A DNA stretch of 64,000 nt from Stagonosporopsis chrysanthemi (lineage: Eukaryota; Ascomycota; Dothideomycetes; Pleosporales; Didymellaceae), in the NCBI GenBank assembly GCA_022560025.1, contig JAFISE010000019.1, positions 222,548 to 286,547 of the forward strand, given 5' to 3'. A program made the position numbers and the translations under genes. The notes beneath the pieces were generated by a model that worked only from the letters and a program-made list of their open reading frames with translations, was not told where the DNA came from and did no database searches. Position 1 is the stretch's first letter; every line of letters starts with the position of its first letter. Below are positions 1 through 11,007 of the stretch, one piece after another.

Positions 1-861
1 AGTTATCTGAAGGCTCTTAGTGCCGGGCCGTTGCTAGACGAAGCGATGTTCATTGTATTCTATGTACGCTGGCGATAGGGCTTTGCTCCGTCTCCCTGGA
101 GTGTTGTAAAGGATGGGCATCTTCAAATTGGCGGTGGTTATGTGCACGGCTCCAGATAGGTGCTGAATATCTGGCCTGGCTATTGCATTCACGCTCGATG
201 GCTTTTGCCTGCCTGCTGCTGATCGTAGGCATACCGCACTCCCACCAGGATTATTGCTCGACCCTAGCTGAAGTCCTCAAGCAGTTGGCTACGTAAGCAT
301 GCAATGGCTTCTTGCTGGAAGCAGGGCGCTACACAAACCACTGCACCTGGCGAAGATCGACCACAATGAAAGAGGCGTCGCATTGCTAAGCAGCGACCAT
401 CATCCGCGGCCGGAGCAAACCCTACATCATGTCAAGGTCCAAGGACAGTATTACACAACGTATCGTACGTCCTCCATACAACGGCCTGGCAGGATTGAAG
501 GTTGTGAGGAACGCGACCGCTCGATGATAAAGGTATAGATGAACTCCGGCGAGAAGTCCGAAACTGTGGGGAACCCCATCTTCGCAAGTCCGACTCCACA
601 AAAAACCGACAATTCATCCCGAGTTCCGCTGCAAATGCACCAAAGGCTAGAGTTCGAAGCTTTTAACTACATTATTTCGAGCTAGTCTCCTCGGCCGGCG
701 CGCTTGTGGCTGTAAAGCTGGAGGACTCATTGTTTTTCGGGAAGTATGCCGATCTTTTTCATTTCTACTGTGACTTTTCTGCTAGAGCTTTTACACGATA
801 CTTCATACACCCTTTGTCAATGGGAAAGAGCTAGGGAACTGGCACTGCCGAGATTACCAAT
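1..861. other. intergenic, no gene recognised
   Basis: Only short overlapping reading frames without family resemblance or a coherent splice pattern are present. The last 200 bases are pyrimidine-rich and probably hold the promoter and 5' leader of the transporter that starts at 862. The stretch may also contain the end of a gene lying outside the window, but I cannot show it. Confidence 0.5.
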
Positions 862-2310
862 ATGACAGCCCATGATATCGAGAAGGGCATACATGATGAC
901 GACACAACCAATCGAGAAGTCAGCAACACCACCAACAACCTCTACGCACCTAGCCACACGTCCTCGGAGCACGAGACAGAGGAAGAAGAAATCTCACGAA
1001 TTCCCACACAATCGTCTCATGTCTCCCGCACCGCCAAGTCAAAGAGCGCCCTCACTAACCTCGCCAAGACAATCACCGCCCGCAGCAATGCCTCCGTCAT
1101 CGACCCCGGCCCACCTCCGGACGGCGGCCTGAAAGCCTGGACGCAATCCTTCATGGGCCACTTTGTCGTCTTCAATACCTGGGGTCTGATCGCCACCTTT
1201 GGTGTCTTCCAGTCGTACTACACGCAAGAGCTTGGTCTTGAGCCCAGCGCCGTGTCCTGGATCGGATCGATGCAGATGCTAGGCCACTTCTCGCTCGGCA
1301 TGTTCAGCGGCCGACTGTTCGACGCGGGATACTTCCACTGGGTTGTGATTCCGGGCATGCTGCTTGCGGCGCTGGGCACCATGATGACCAGTCTGTGTAC
1401 CGCGTACTGGCAATTTTTCCTCGCCCAGGGCCTGATGACCGGGTTTGGGTGCGGGCTGCAGTTTGCGCCTACGATGAGCTTGGTCACGACGTATTTCAGC
1501 AAAAATCGCAGTGTTGCTGTTGCGATCATGGCGAGTGGCAGTGCGAGTGGCGGGTTGGTGTATCCGACGATCGCACGACAATTGATGCCGAGAATAGGAT
1601 TTCCGTGGACCGTGAGGATCATGGGGTTCATGATGTTGGCAGTTGGCTCGTTGTATTGTTCGCTGCTCAAGCCACGCCTACCACCGAGAAAGTCGGGGCC
1701 GGTGTTTGAGTTTAGTGCGTTCAGAGAGCCGCCGTACAGCTTGTTCCTGATTGGTATCTTCTTGATTGGACTGGGTCAGTACTTTGCATTCTACTACATT
1801 TCGAGTTTTGCACTGGACATTCTGGACGTGCCGTACGCAACAAGTGTCAACGTCTTATTGGTTCTTAACGGCGTGGGTATTTTGGGCCGTTTGATCCCGT
1901 CTTATTTTGCTGACAAGTGGACGGGACCGTACAATGTGTTGGTACCTTTTTGTTTTGCATCTTCAATCATCCTTTTCTTTTGGCCGTTGGTCCACAGTCA
2001 AGGTGGCCTCTACGCATGGGCAGTCTGCTATGGCTTCTTTGTAGCAGGCTTCCAAGGTATCTTTCCTGCCGTCTTGACGACTTTGACGAAAGATATGAGC
2101 CGAGTGGGGACAAGGAACGGCATGGGTTTCGCGATCATGGGAGTCGGTACACTTGTTGGCCCGCCGATTGCAGGTGCCTTGATACAGAGTCATGGGGGTA
2201 GCTACCTCGCTGCGCAAATGTTCGGAGGTGCGACTGTGTTAGTTGGAAGCTGTGTGTTGGTCATAGGAAGGGTAGCGATCACGGGACGGGCCCTCAAAGT
2301 AAGAGCGTAG
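862..2310 (+). CDS. MCT-like major facilitator permease
   Basis: Single-exon gene of 482 residues. After a hydrophilic cytosolic tail of about 90 residues comes the motif PPPDGGLKAW, the form taken in fungal monocarboxylate-transporter-like proteins by the conserved DGGWGW signature at the start of membrane segment 1. About twelve hydrophobic segments follow, split by a short central loop around residues 270-285 (KPRLPPRKSG). The length fits the family (about 450-490). Fungal relatives include riboflavin (Mch5-type) and presumed monocarboxylate carriers, so the substrate cannot be read from sequence, and proton symport across the plasma membrane is an inference. The first ATG is used because the open frame begins there and the tail is typical. 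The downstream neighbour is convergent, with about 250 bases between the stops. Confidence 0.85.
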   Translation: MTAHDIEKGIHDDDTTNREVSNTTNNLYAPSHTSSEHETEEEEISRIPTQSSHVSRTAKSKSALTNLAKTITARSNASVIDPGPPPDGGLKAWTQSFMGHFVVFNTWGLIATFGVFQSYYTQELGLEPSAVSWIGSMQMLGHFSLGMFSGRLFDAGYFHWVVIPGMLLAALGTMMTSLCTAYWQFFLAQGLMTGFGCGLQFAPTMSLVTTYFSKNRSVAVAIMASGSASGGLVYPTIARQLMPRIGFPWTVRIMGFMMLAVGSLYCSLLKPRLPPRKSGPVFEFSAFREPPYSLFLIGIFLIGLGQYFAFYYISSFALDILDVPYATSVNVLLVLNGVGILGRLIPSYFADKWTGPYNVLVPFCFASSIILFFWPLVHSQGGLYAWAVCYGFFVAGFQGIFPAVLTTLTKDMSRVGTRNGMGFAIMGVGTLVGPPIAGALIQSHGGSYLAAQMFGGATVLVGSCVLVIGRVAITGRALKVRA

Positions 2311-2559
2311 ATTTCAATCTAGCAAGATACGACAACCTGAATGCCCGATTCACTTCATACAGCAGAACCTCGCTCTCGTAATATCCAAGATAGTGTCTCT
2401 AGGATTGATTCAACGCACCCAGGCTATGCAATCTAGATAAACTGCTGCAATACTACGATACAACGGCCTTTGCAATAGAAGCGACATCAAGACATGTGAT
2501 CGGAAGTGATACGAGTATCAGCTCTACCCACGTATCCCGTGGTGTCCTTTATGAGCACG

Positions 2560-3741
2560 TCAATCTGGCGAAGACAGTAGACCATTCTCAGCACCACGCA
2601 TTGCTTTCAGCGCACGATCCAGCTCAGCTTCTTTGACCATAACTGTGCCGGCTCGAGCTGTGCTGAGGTAGCTCATTTCGACAGGCGCCTGAAAGCCCTC
2701 GGAAGTTTCTCCAAGCAGTCGCCCTGCGACACCACACACGATGCCTGTGCTTTCGGTCGGCAACCCGCGCAAGTCCAGCGTTATTGGCGTGAGATATTCG
2801 AATTTGGCGCCGAGCAAAACATCACGCGAAAAATTAGGAAGCAAGGCATGGTCGATGAGAAGAGACGCAGGCTCGCTATCAGCTAGTGTGAGGGATAAAA
2901 ATTTCGGATACGGAGGTGAAATGAGACACTTCACCAGTCCAAGGTGTAGGGCATCCTCGGCGGGGTTTCCAGATCCGTTGCTCTGACTGTCTCGACTGCT
3001 ACCACATTGCACCAGGCGGACTGTCGAATCGACAGTAGGGACAATGTTTCGGCGTTTCAGTGTGGCGAATGTTCGTGCCTGCAACTCGGAAACTGTTGCC
3101 GGGGGTGGTGTGCCGGGGGGCTGAACCTCGAAGGTTGGTACTGACGACTTGCGACTGTGGTGGTCGGGGTGGATGTACGACGACGTCTGGTCTTCAAAGC
3201 GAAGGCCCTTGTCTTCTAGAGCCTGGATAACTTTGTTGCGATATCGTGATGGGACCAAGATATAGTCCGAGTAGTAGCTTGTGATGAAGAAGATCGAACT
3301 GGTGTTTGTTAGAATCGCTTCACGAAGTCACTGGCGTTATACCTACATTCCAGCCAAAGCGAGAGGTCCAGTCAACTCCAGAACGCGACGGTCTGCATCA
3401 AGGCCCTCGCCATCAATCTGCATAACAACAAAGTCTTCCGAGGTGATGCTAACTTCGTTTCGTGAAGCAGCGTCGAGAGTGTCGAGAACGGGGGCAAAGA
3501 GTTCGTTCACAAGCCTCCGAGAGCAGACGACCGAACATTCAACGGGCGTCACTGAAATGTTGATGAAAGGTTGCTCGTCGCTCCACCCATCTGGAGGCTG
3601 GACGGAGCCGTCACTGTCATTAGGGCTGGTGTCAATCGGTGAAGATGGCAACACTAATTGCAGGACCGACTGCAGAAAGCTATTGTAAAGATGCAGTGGA
3701 ATGTGAAGGAGTGCGAGTCGGGTATCCTGGAACGACAACAT
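2560..3741 (-). CDS. ACT-domain protein, CASTOR-like
   Basis: Two exons: complement(2560..3298, 3347..3741), with a 48-nt intron (GTAGGT...CACCAG). Joining them gives LAGISIFFITSYYSDYILVP across the junction. This matches the conserved core of the paired ACT-domain family that includes animal CASTOR/GATS arginine sensors and their fungal relatives. The protein is about 377 residues. The first ACT half is encoded before and around the junction, and a second hydrophobic alpha/beta half (SLTLADSEPASLLIDHALLPNF and onward) lies after a disordered Ser/Pro linker. I chose the ATG at 3741 (MLSFQDTRLALLHIPLHLY) because homologous N-termini begin with this 'DTRLALxHIPLxLY' strand; an in-frame ATG at 3822 adds 27 residues of no obvious character. 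The role is probably regulatory ligand binding (amino acid sensing), which is inferred from the family only. Confidence 0.75.
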
Positions 3742-6587
3742 GTTAGTGAATGGTTTAAGTGGAAGAGACAAGTTATGGTGTGGATATAAGACGTGCCGCG
3801 TGCATCCGTGCATACGACCCATACTGCCGTCCCAGGCCGGTGTGATGCAGGGTGTATTCTAACGCAAGGTACACGGCATTAACGGAAGATAAGATACGCA
3901 CCAAGAACTTGATACTTGCACTCATCAACGTCTGAGATGAATCCATGACGTGCGAGTGCACAGATGAGGCTAATCCACGGAGGCCAAATGGGTAGCGTGG
4001 TTGCGCGGTATGTGGGTACCTCTCGGATTGACAAGCGTGGGCTTGATACTGATGCCAAGGCTGAGGTACAACAGAAGAAGATGTACGACTAGATTCCTGG
4101 TACTCGACCTGCCTGTTGCAAAGCAAAGTATGCTTCAAATGATGTATGATATACGAGGGTATGCAGTCTAACGCATAAACTGCTATCGGTTGATGTGTTC
4201 TTGTCCGACAGGCCAGTGAGAAGTGTCGTTTTTAAATCCGAAATGCATTCCAAAAGCTAGGTCGTAGGTGTCACTCAATAGTTGTGTGCAATGGGAGAAC
4301 AATGACGGTGGTGGACGGGATCCTTGAGTCTTAACGCGTGGGATTAGACTGGTTTGAGAGCCAACAGCATGGGCAAGAGCAATGGGAGGTCCCAGCAGGG
4401 AAGCAGTCCGCTCGAGCCGCTGTCACTTGCTCGGTGTGCCGGTGTACACGAAGGCAGTGGTTGTGGTCCGGGCTGAGGTGCGGTTAAGAGTCCCCCTTTT
4501 GTGATTGGTTGGAAGACTCCGAAGAGTTACAGCTCAATATACCTTGCAGTTCGCGTCGAAGCGCAATGCGTCGGAGCGGGGCGTGGGGGCACTTTTGAGC
4601 GTGAATAGGTTAGAGGCGGCTGATGGCTGGACCCGTGCCTGCGCGTACTGCGGTTGCTCGCGCTGAAGAAGCGCAGCGAAGGTTGATGCAGGATGGATGC
4701 CGAATGGAGCGACAAGCTAAAGCGCAAAGTCGGGCGCCGATATGGTGAGTCGGAGTTTAAATGATTCAGCACATTACCTAGTGGAGCAAATCTTTCGTGA
4801 GTCCTCCGACATTGGTGACTCGAAGCCCGCGTACCGAGATTTCTCCTCACGAAGCATTATGCTGGAAAAGTCAGAGATAAGACCGGCGGCCAACAGAGCG
4901 TCAACGCACAGTGAACAATATGACAATGGGTTCGGCGACATCGACCGAAGCCACAGTGCATCATCGCCTTTGTTGTTGGCAAGGTCATGCAGCACTCCTG
5001 GAAAGAGGATCGGCGGCCGTGCACACATCACGCTGCGTGACCTCACCTACTAGCACGAAACCGCGTACCTGAGAAGTACCTGGCGTAGTATTCGCCATTC
5101 TGGCCATTGTACAGCATCTCGCTTCCGCTCCTGAGTCCATTGTTGTCACCTTCATGGATATGGCAGGAAGCTCGACACGGACATGCTTACTACGACGGTG
5201 ACCTCGCTCAGTACGTCACGTCTCAGCCAGTTCAGGCGCTCACGGCTGGGCACTGGCAAGCAGCGTGGTGATGGAGTTTTGGGTCGCATGCCTGGATCGT
5301 ATGCACGTTCACCGCTTGAGGCAAGCCGAGCTGCTACAGCGACAATAGCCGCCGCCGTCGTGGACCCTGCTCGCTGATCACTCTTCTCTTGACGTCGCTG
5401 CAGTTGATGCGACTTAATTTGCCATTTGTACGAGCTGTTTCGGCGTAAATGCATCATTCTGACTGTAAGAGGGCACAGAAATAAACAGCGGGTGCATCCT
5501 TTTACGGCTGTACGACGTTGGCACATGCTACCCCGCAACTTCATCACCACCAACAGCTGTCTGTGCACTGCAGACATGCCATCTCACTGGCCGAGAGCGA
5601 GATGACGTGCAGCACAGTGGGACGCCTACCTAGGGGCTGGCAGCGCAATACGATCGGAGCGGCCTCAGCAGCGGCCTTTCTCGAGTTGGAATTTACAACC
5701 AAAGCTTTGGCGTTGGAGCAAGAGTAAAGCCGACCCCCACGCACTACCACGCGAACATTGCATTATGAAGCATATGTATACGCAGCAGCCACGACCGAAT
5801 CCCAAGGTCAATGGTTACGAGTCTGACGCTCGCTAACGAGTTGAATGCAGTCGACTCCGGTAATGGGCGTCGGCTGCACGACATCAGTTCCCCCACTGAT
5901 ACTGCGCCCACGGACCGTGCTGCACTGCTGACCACCTGTTCAGGCTCAGGCACCTAAAACGCCATGATTCGTGTTCCCCTAGACCACTTAACACGACCAC
6001 GGATGACGTACATTAGCCTGGATTGTGGCCTGCATCTTCTGGCATGCGTGACGCGCTCGCCCTTCGACACACAGTAGCTATCACGGCTAGTCATACCTCG
6101 GCAAGTGGAAAACACACTTCTTCCCAATCAAGCAAGTCTGTGCAATCACAGCAAACGAAAAAGTGAATGCTGTCAAACTGCCCGATTGGGAAGGATCTCG
6201 AATCTGTTGATTGCTGGCCGGCAGGAGGTGAAACCTTGCTGCACCAATCAGCTTGTTGTGTGAGCGAGCCACTCACACCAATCAGCGTTTATGGCTTCAC
6301 CTTCACCTCAGTACGCGGATTGCAAAGCGGTGCGCCGTCGTATGCCTGCATGACACTGCTTGTGTACTCAACCAATACGCACATTACAGCTAGGAGGTGT
6401 TTGAGTACCTGCAGACCGCCTTGTTATGTAGTATAGGATGACGTAGTAGTGGCACTGACTGTTTTAGCACAACCATTGCATTTTGATCTTTCGTCCTTTT
6501 TGGCTGCGTGGCGCGCGCGGGGGGGGGGGGGGGGGGGGGGGGGGGGTGGTGGGGGGGGGGGAGGGGGGGGGGGGGGGGGGGGGGGGG

Positions 6588-6644
<57 letters not shown>

Positions 6645-6909
6645 TGTAGCATATACTTGAAGAGCTTCGGAAGGGGAGAAAAAGACCGAGCACTGCGCCA
6701 TCTTGCACTTTTGCGTAGACTACCAATACGCAGCAAAGTACTTCTCAAGTCTCGAAACCCTGGTGGGAAAAGCTTACACGCGCACGCGAAAAGTAGACTT
6801 TGATGTCGTTGATTCATTATTCATAATCCGTAAACTACTGTGATAACAATATCTCCATCCAAAACGCCTGCCAAACCCTCTCGCCATGCCAGTCCACTCG
6901 ACACGTACC
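3742..6909. other. 3.2 kb intergenic, no gene recognised
   Basis: Reading frames here are short, overlap on both strands and show neither protein-like composition nor a consistent splice pattern. The stretch contains the G tract described separately. Its proximal part must include the promoter of the CASTOR-like gene. The segment from about 6643 to 6909 is the 3' flank of the coiled-coil gene. No transposon ends or tRNA were recognised. Confidence 0.5.
6519..6642 (+). repeat. 124-base near-homopolymer G tract
   Basis: From 6519 to 6642 the + strand is G at every position except four: T at 6547 and 6550, A at 6562 and C at 6588. It is preceded by an alternating GC run (gcgcgcgc) and followed by ordinary sequence. 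The poly-Gly and poly-Pro frames it creates on both strands are artefacts of composition. If real, this is a very strong quadruplex-forming tract and would be length-unstable. It could equally be a sequencing or assembly artefact, since long G runs are produced by dark-cycle base calling. Confidence 0.95.
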
Positions 6910-9519
6910 CTACCTTTCCCTCTTCACGTACTTGTACTCATAAAGCTGGCTCCTCCCCTTCTCCTGACCATCTCCACACTCCTCTTTCCCCCACTGCCTC
7001 AACAGCACCTTGCCCAACAACTCCTTCTCGCCCGCAGCACTGCGCTGCACCACCTCCCACTGTCCGTCGCGCTTCCCCACAACCGTGCGCGCGCGCTCTT
7101 TCATCAACTTGGACAGCAGGTGGGCAAGCTGCTCGTCCATGGCGGCGTTGATGGCGGCGTGATCTGCGGCCTGTGAGTCGAGGCGAGACTGCAGCGCGGA
7201 GACCTCTGTGCGCAGGGAGGCGAGGGCAGATCCGTGGGAGGCTTTGAGAGCGGAGATGGCGGATGTGTGGGCGGATTTGAGGGTTTTGAGGGAGGAAAGC
7301 TGAGTTTTGATGATCTCGCGGAGGGTGGAAATTTCCTGGTCTTTGGAGTCGTCGGGGGGCGTGGAGAGGGGGAGGGGTGTCGTGGTGTTGTCTGAGTCTG
7401 AGGGTAGAGCGGCGGTCTGCTCGTGCTCTGCGCGCAAGTCGTCGATCTCAGTTTGCAGACGCTCGACGTCTTTCTTCAGCCGGGATTTCTCCTTTCTTTC
7501 TTGCGTGAGGAGAGCGCCGGTTTTGCGCACTGCGTCTTCGGCATTATCACGCACGTCTTGGAGCATTGCTGCGTGTCCTTCCACCAGGTCTTCGTGCTGA
7601 GACTTCAGCTCTCTGAACTTGCTTTCGGCCTCGAACTTGAGGTCTTTTGTGCTGGCAAGCTTCTTATCCACTTCTGCTAAACGTCGCTCTGCTTCTGCTC
7701 GTACATCGAACAGGCGCTCATTTGCGTCTGCAAGATCATGAGATAGACGCTCTGCATCCGTGCGGGCGATTCCGTTCTCGCGATGGGCTTCAGCAAGTTG
7801 CGCACGTAGTGTTGTAAGGCTGAGCTCGAGACTACTGACGCGGCCTTGTGCTGTGCTTTGTTGACGCGAAAGTTCGTCTCGTTCTACGACATGTTGCGCG
7901 ATAGCCTCATCTTTCGCCGTGAGCTGCGATTGTAACTGCTCGTCTGCCGTCGGACTGCTGCTCTTCGTTTTCAAGGCTGCAAGGGCGGTTCGCTGTGTCT
8001 CAAGCTCGGCACGTATAGTTCTCACGCTAGCATTAAGATCAAGGTTCGTTTGGAAGAGCTGTGCTTTCGCAGCAATGTCTGCTTGGGCGCATTCGAGTGA
8101 GAATCTGGTGTCCTGAAGATTCATCTCGAGGTGAGTTATGCGCGAGAGGTGCTGATCCTTCTCCAATATCGAGGCAGCATGGATTGCCTCTCGTGCCTGT
8201 GATTCTTCCTGGGCAACCTTCAATTTTGACATTGCCCGTTCCAGATTTTCTTGAAGAGAGTCTGCGCGCTGCTGGAGCAATGTAAGCTTGTTCTGCAGCT
8301 CGGCTTTCTCTGCGATGTGTTCTTCTTCGATCTCAAGGTGTTGCTGGCTTGGCGCTTCACTTATGCTTTGACTCTGCTGCTCGTTCAACTTCTTGAGCTC
8401 GTTCATATTTGCCCGCATGTCTTGCAGCTCTTGCGATTTCGTCGTTGCTTCTGTACGAGCGTCGCGCGCGGAGGTTCTCAGCCCTCTCAGCTCCCGTTCG
8501 TGGTCGTCCAGTAGCGCTTGTTGGGCTCGTGCACGATCTTCTTGCAGCTTTTTCTCAAGCTGCTGCAGACTCGCCGCATGTGTGTCTTCCAAGTCCTTGA
8601 GCCTGGTTTCGGCGGAGGCAGTAGCCGCATCTTGCTTGGCGCGCTGTTCTTCCACAGAACGTTCGAGTTGCGCAACAAGGTCCTTGTGCTTGTAGTTGTC
8701 ATTACGTGCGGCTTCGAGCTCGCTCCTAGTGTATGAGAGGATTGTCTCGAGCTCGGTGATACGGGTGCGGGACGCAAGCTCCTGCTGGTCCAGACGCGAC
8801 AGCAGATGGGTAATGCGCTGGTCAGCCGACTCCTGGTCGTCGCCAGTCGTGGGCGAGGGGTGGTGGACGACGGTCTGCTGAGTGGACTTGCGTGGGGTGT
8901 CACCATCCTCGACGGTGGCCTGCAGCGGGCGGACTTTGGGCGGCGGGGCGCGCAGGATCTGCAGCATGCTCTGGCGAGGGACGCGCATGGGACTGCTGGC
9001 GGGGACGTGGTCGAGTTCGGTGTCGGGCAGCGCACTGAGGAAGCTGCGCACCTTCTCCTCATTCTCCATGGACCGCTCTGACGCCGGCGTGCTGTAGTCA
9101 CGGCTGGCAGTGGTGCCGTGGACGCGCACCGTAGGCGATGCCGCCGTGGAGGCCTCGACGGCTGCTTGGTCGCCCTGCTCGGCCGCATGGCGCTCCCTAC
9201 TTCTCTCCTGCCGGCTGCCGCTGCGCTGCACCTCTTCGCGCGACTTCACATGGGCGGGCAACAAGTCGGCTGTCATCCAGTAGGTCATGTTCGTGGTGAA
9301 GTCGTCCGGGCCCTCAACCTCGCTGGTGTCGACACGGTCCAAGGGCGGCTCGTAATTGCCCTCCAGCGCGATCGATTCGAATGTCGAATTCAGACCCAAC
9401 GCGTCTAAATCCATTTCATACTGCGAGCCATCCTCGGAGCTGCTGCGTGGTGCCGTGCTGCGTCGCGGGGAGCGTGTGCGTGTCGGGCTGGCCGTGTACG
9501 ACGAGTGTGTTCGCGCCAT
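6910..9519 (-). CDS. long coiled-coil protein
   Basis: Single-exon gene of 869 residues. Residues 1-50 are Ser/Arg-rich and disordered. A short folded-looking motif, GPDDFTTNMTYWM, lies near residues 70-82. After a charged linker (about 90-235), residues of roughly 240-790 are an almost unbroken Gln/Glu/Leu/Ala heptad-type coiled coil, with Ser/Thr breaks near residue 720. The end (QWEVVQRSAAGEKELLGKVL, then LYEYKYVKRER) is compact and basic and looks conserved rather than random. This layout is that of fungal spindle-pole, microtubule-organising or septum scaffold proteins, but I cannot name the family. The ATG at 9519 begins the open frame. It is divergent from the RRM gene, with 205 bases between the two ATGs. 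Confidence 0.8.
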   Translation of the reverse strand: MARTHSSYTASPTRTRSPRRSTAPRSSSEDGSQYEMDLDALGLNSTFESIALEGNYEPPLDRVDTSEVEGPDDFTTNMTYWMTADLLPAHVKSREEVQRSGSRQERSRERHAAEQGDQAAVEASTAASPTVRVHGTTASRDYSTPASERSMENEEKVRSFLSALPDTELDHVPASSPMRVPRQSMLQILRAPPPKVRPLQATVEDGDTPRKSTQQTVVHHPSPTTGDDQESADQRITHLLSRLDQQELASRTRITELETILSYTRSELEAARNDNYKHKDLVAQLERSVEEQRAKQDAATASAETRLKDLEDTHAASLQQLEKKLQEDRARAQQALLDDHERELRGLRTSARDARTEATTKSQELQDMRANMNELKKLNEQQSQSISEAPSQQHLEIEEEHIAEKAELQNKLTLLQQRADSLQENLERAMSKLKVAQEESQAREAIHAASILEKDQHLSRITHLEMNLQDTRFSLECAQADIAAKAQLFQTNLDLNASVRTIRAELETQRTALAALKTKSSSPTADEQLQSQLTAKDEAIAQHVVERDELSRQQSTAQGRVSSLELSLTTLRAQLAEAHRENGIARTDAERLSHDLADANERLFDVRAEAERRLAEVDKKLASTKDLKFEAESKFRELKSQHEDLVEGHAAMLQDVRDNAEDAVRKTGALLTQERKEKSRLKKDVERLQTEIDDLRAEHEQTAALPSDSDNTTTPLPLSTPPDDSKDQEISTLREIIKTQLSSLKTLKSAHTSAISALKASHGSALASLRTEVSALQSRLDSQAADHAAINAAMDEQLAHLLSKLMKERARTVVGKRDGQWEVVQRSAAGEKELLGKVLLRQWGKEECGDGQEKGRSQLYEYKYVKRER

Positions 9520-9724
9520 CGCTCGCTACATGAGTACGCAGTTCGAGCACGTCGCCGATGTCCTTTGTGCGCAGACTAAGAATTATCGTGTTGTCGTGTA
9601 AACAGTAAACAGTACCTGTGACGGCGCTCGGCGCAACACACAAGCATGCGCTAGTAAATTCCCAAACCGTCTCAACACCACAGGTCAGCCATTTGTTCTC
9701 TACAACCTTGCACAGTACACCGAC

Positions 9725-10873
9725 ATGACCTTGACGCCATCTGCATCAATCAGCAGGCTTGCGACGATGAACGTTATGGCAAGACAGTTCCGGTCTGTTT
9801 TTACATCCGGGCAATGTCCGCGTTTACATGCTATGGGCACAGGGCCAATGCGAATGTACGCCTCGCAACCCAGCAGGCCTGCTAAGCGCCCAGCCTTCCG
9901 AAACATGTCGGACGTTCGAAATCACTTCATTACACCTGATCTGGTCCCGTTCTCTGTGTTGTGTACAAAACTCCCTCCAATGGCCCATGAAATTGACATA
10001 CGTGAGCATTTCGAAGAATCTGGGTTGGAAGTGTCTGTTGCTTGCCCTCCCCTCGAAGATTGGTGACACTGATCTCCAACAGGCGCCGTATATTAATGTC
10101 GTATGATCCTACCTCTGGTGTCAACCGGTCTGCGGCTGCGGTCGTTTTGACTGACGGTGACGCGGTCAGGAATGCAATCAATGAGCTCGACAACACAGCT
10201 CTGTTCAACAGCAAAATACACGTCCTGCCCTATTTTTCGCCGCCAGAAGCAACGAGACCGGCCCTTCACTGGGGCTGGAGAGCATCGAGGCGATCTAATC
10301 CAAAGACGGCGGACCTACGTGATCCGCCGCTGCTTCCACCAAAGGGCATCTTCGCGCCTTATCGCGAGGGACGGGTTGTTGGGGTAAGCACAAATATCGC
10401 TGTGCACTCTGACTTCATGTACCGCGTTTTTCACTCCTACAATGTAGATTGCCTTTCGAAGCAGATTGAATATACGCAGGGCCAGAACCAACTAAATGCC
10501 ACGATGCTGTGTTTTTCTACTCGTAAGGAGGCTGATGAAGCCGTGCGAATATTCGATGGACAAGTGGTCAACGGCCACATGATGCAGGTAAAACATTGGC
10601 AGCTCCCTCGGAAATTTCTTGGTAAATCGTGGTCCGGAGGACGAAAAGGAGCGCATTTCTCCGGACGTGATCAGGGAAGCGCTGAAGGCACTAATTTCGA
10701 GAGCGTAAGTTCTTTGCTCCGAGCAGGAGCTGAAGCCATGCTTCACTTTACTATATTGATCTATTGTAAAACGGTTTGCTAAGTCTTTTGTGCAGGCACA
10801 GGACGAATTACTGGCGACGGCTATTTTGGGGAGAAACAACCGCAAGCTATGGGTTCCCAATCACACGTACTGA
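9725..10873 (+). CDS. two-RRM RNA-binding protein
   Basis: Three exons: join(9725..10032, 10083..10704, 10796..10873), introns of 50 nt (GTCTGT...CAACAG) and 91 nt (GTAAGT...GTGCAG); 335 residues. RRM 1 (about residues 79-158) is split by intron 1: 'VLCTKLPPMAHEIDIREHFEESGLEV' joins 'RRILMSYDPTSGVNRSAAAV', giving an RNP2-like strand, the first helix and an RNP1-like strand. RRM 2 (about 205-285) begins VVGVSTNIAVHSDFMYRVFHSY and ends MMQVKHW. A short basic tail (LGRNNRKLWVPNHTY) ends the protein. The first 50 residues are Arg/Ser/Ala-rich with almost no acid, which would suit a mitochondrial presequence, though this is inferred. Several early ATGs are possible starts. No specific RNA target can be named. 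Confidence 0.7.
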
Positions 10874-11007
10874 TAGCCCCGCGACTGTTGTTACATAACA
10901 TCGAGACAATTGTAACAAACACGCCTAAGGCTTGCAGCACCATACAGTCAGATCGCCCTCAGACCATCACTCGCCAGCACCCAGGCCTTCCATCAGATCC
11001 CAGCTCG

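Noticed and set aside
6390..6817. Poly-Gly and poly-Pro open frames on both strands
   Set aside because: They only translate the G tract; all frames are open there because GGG/CCC contain no stops.
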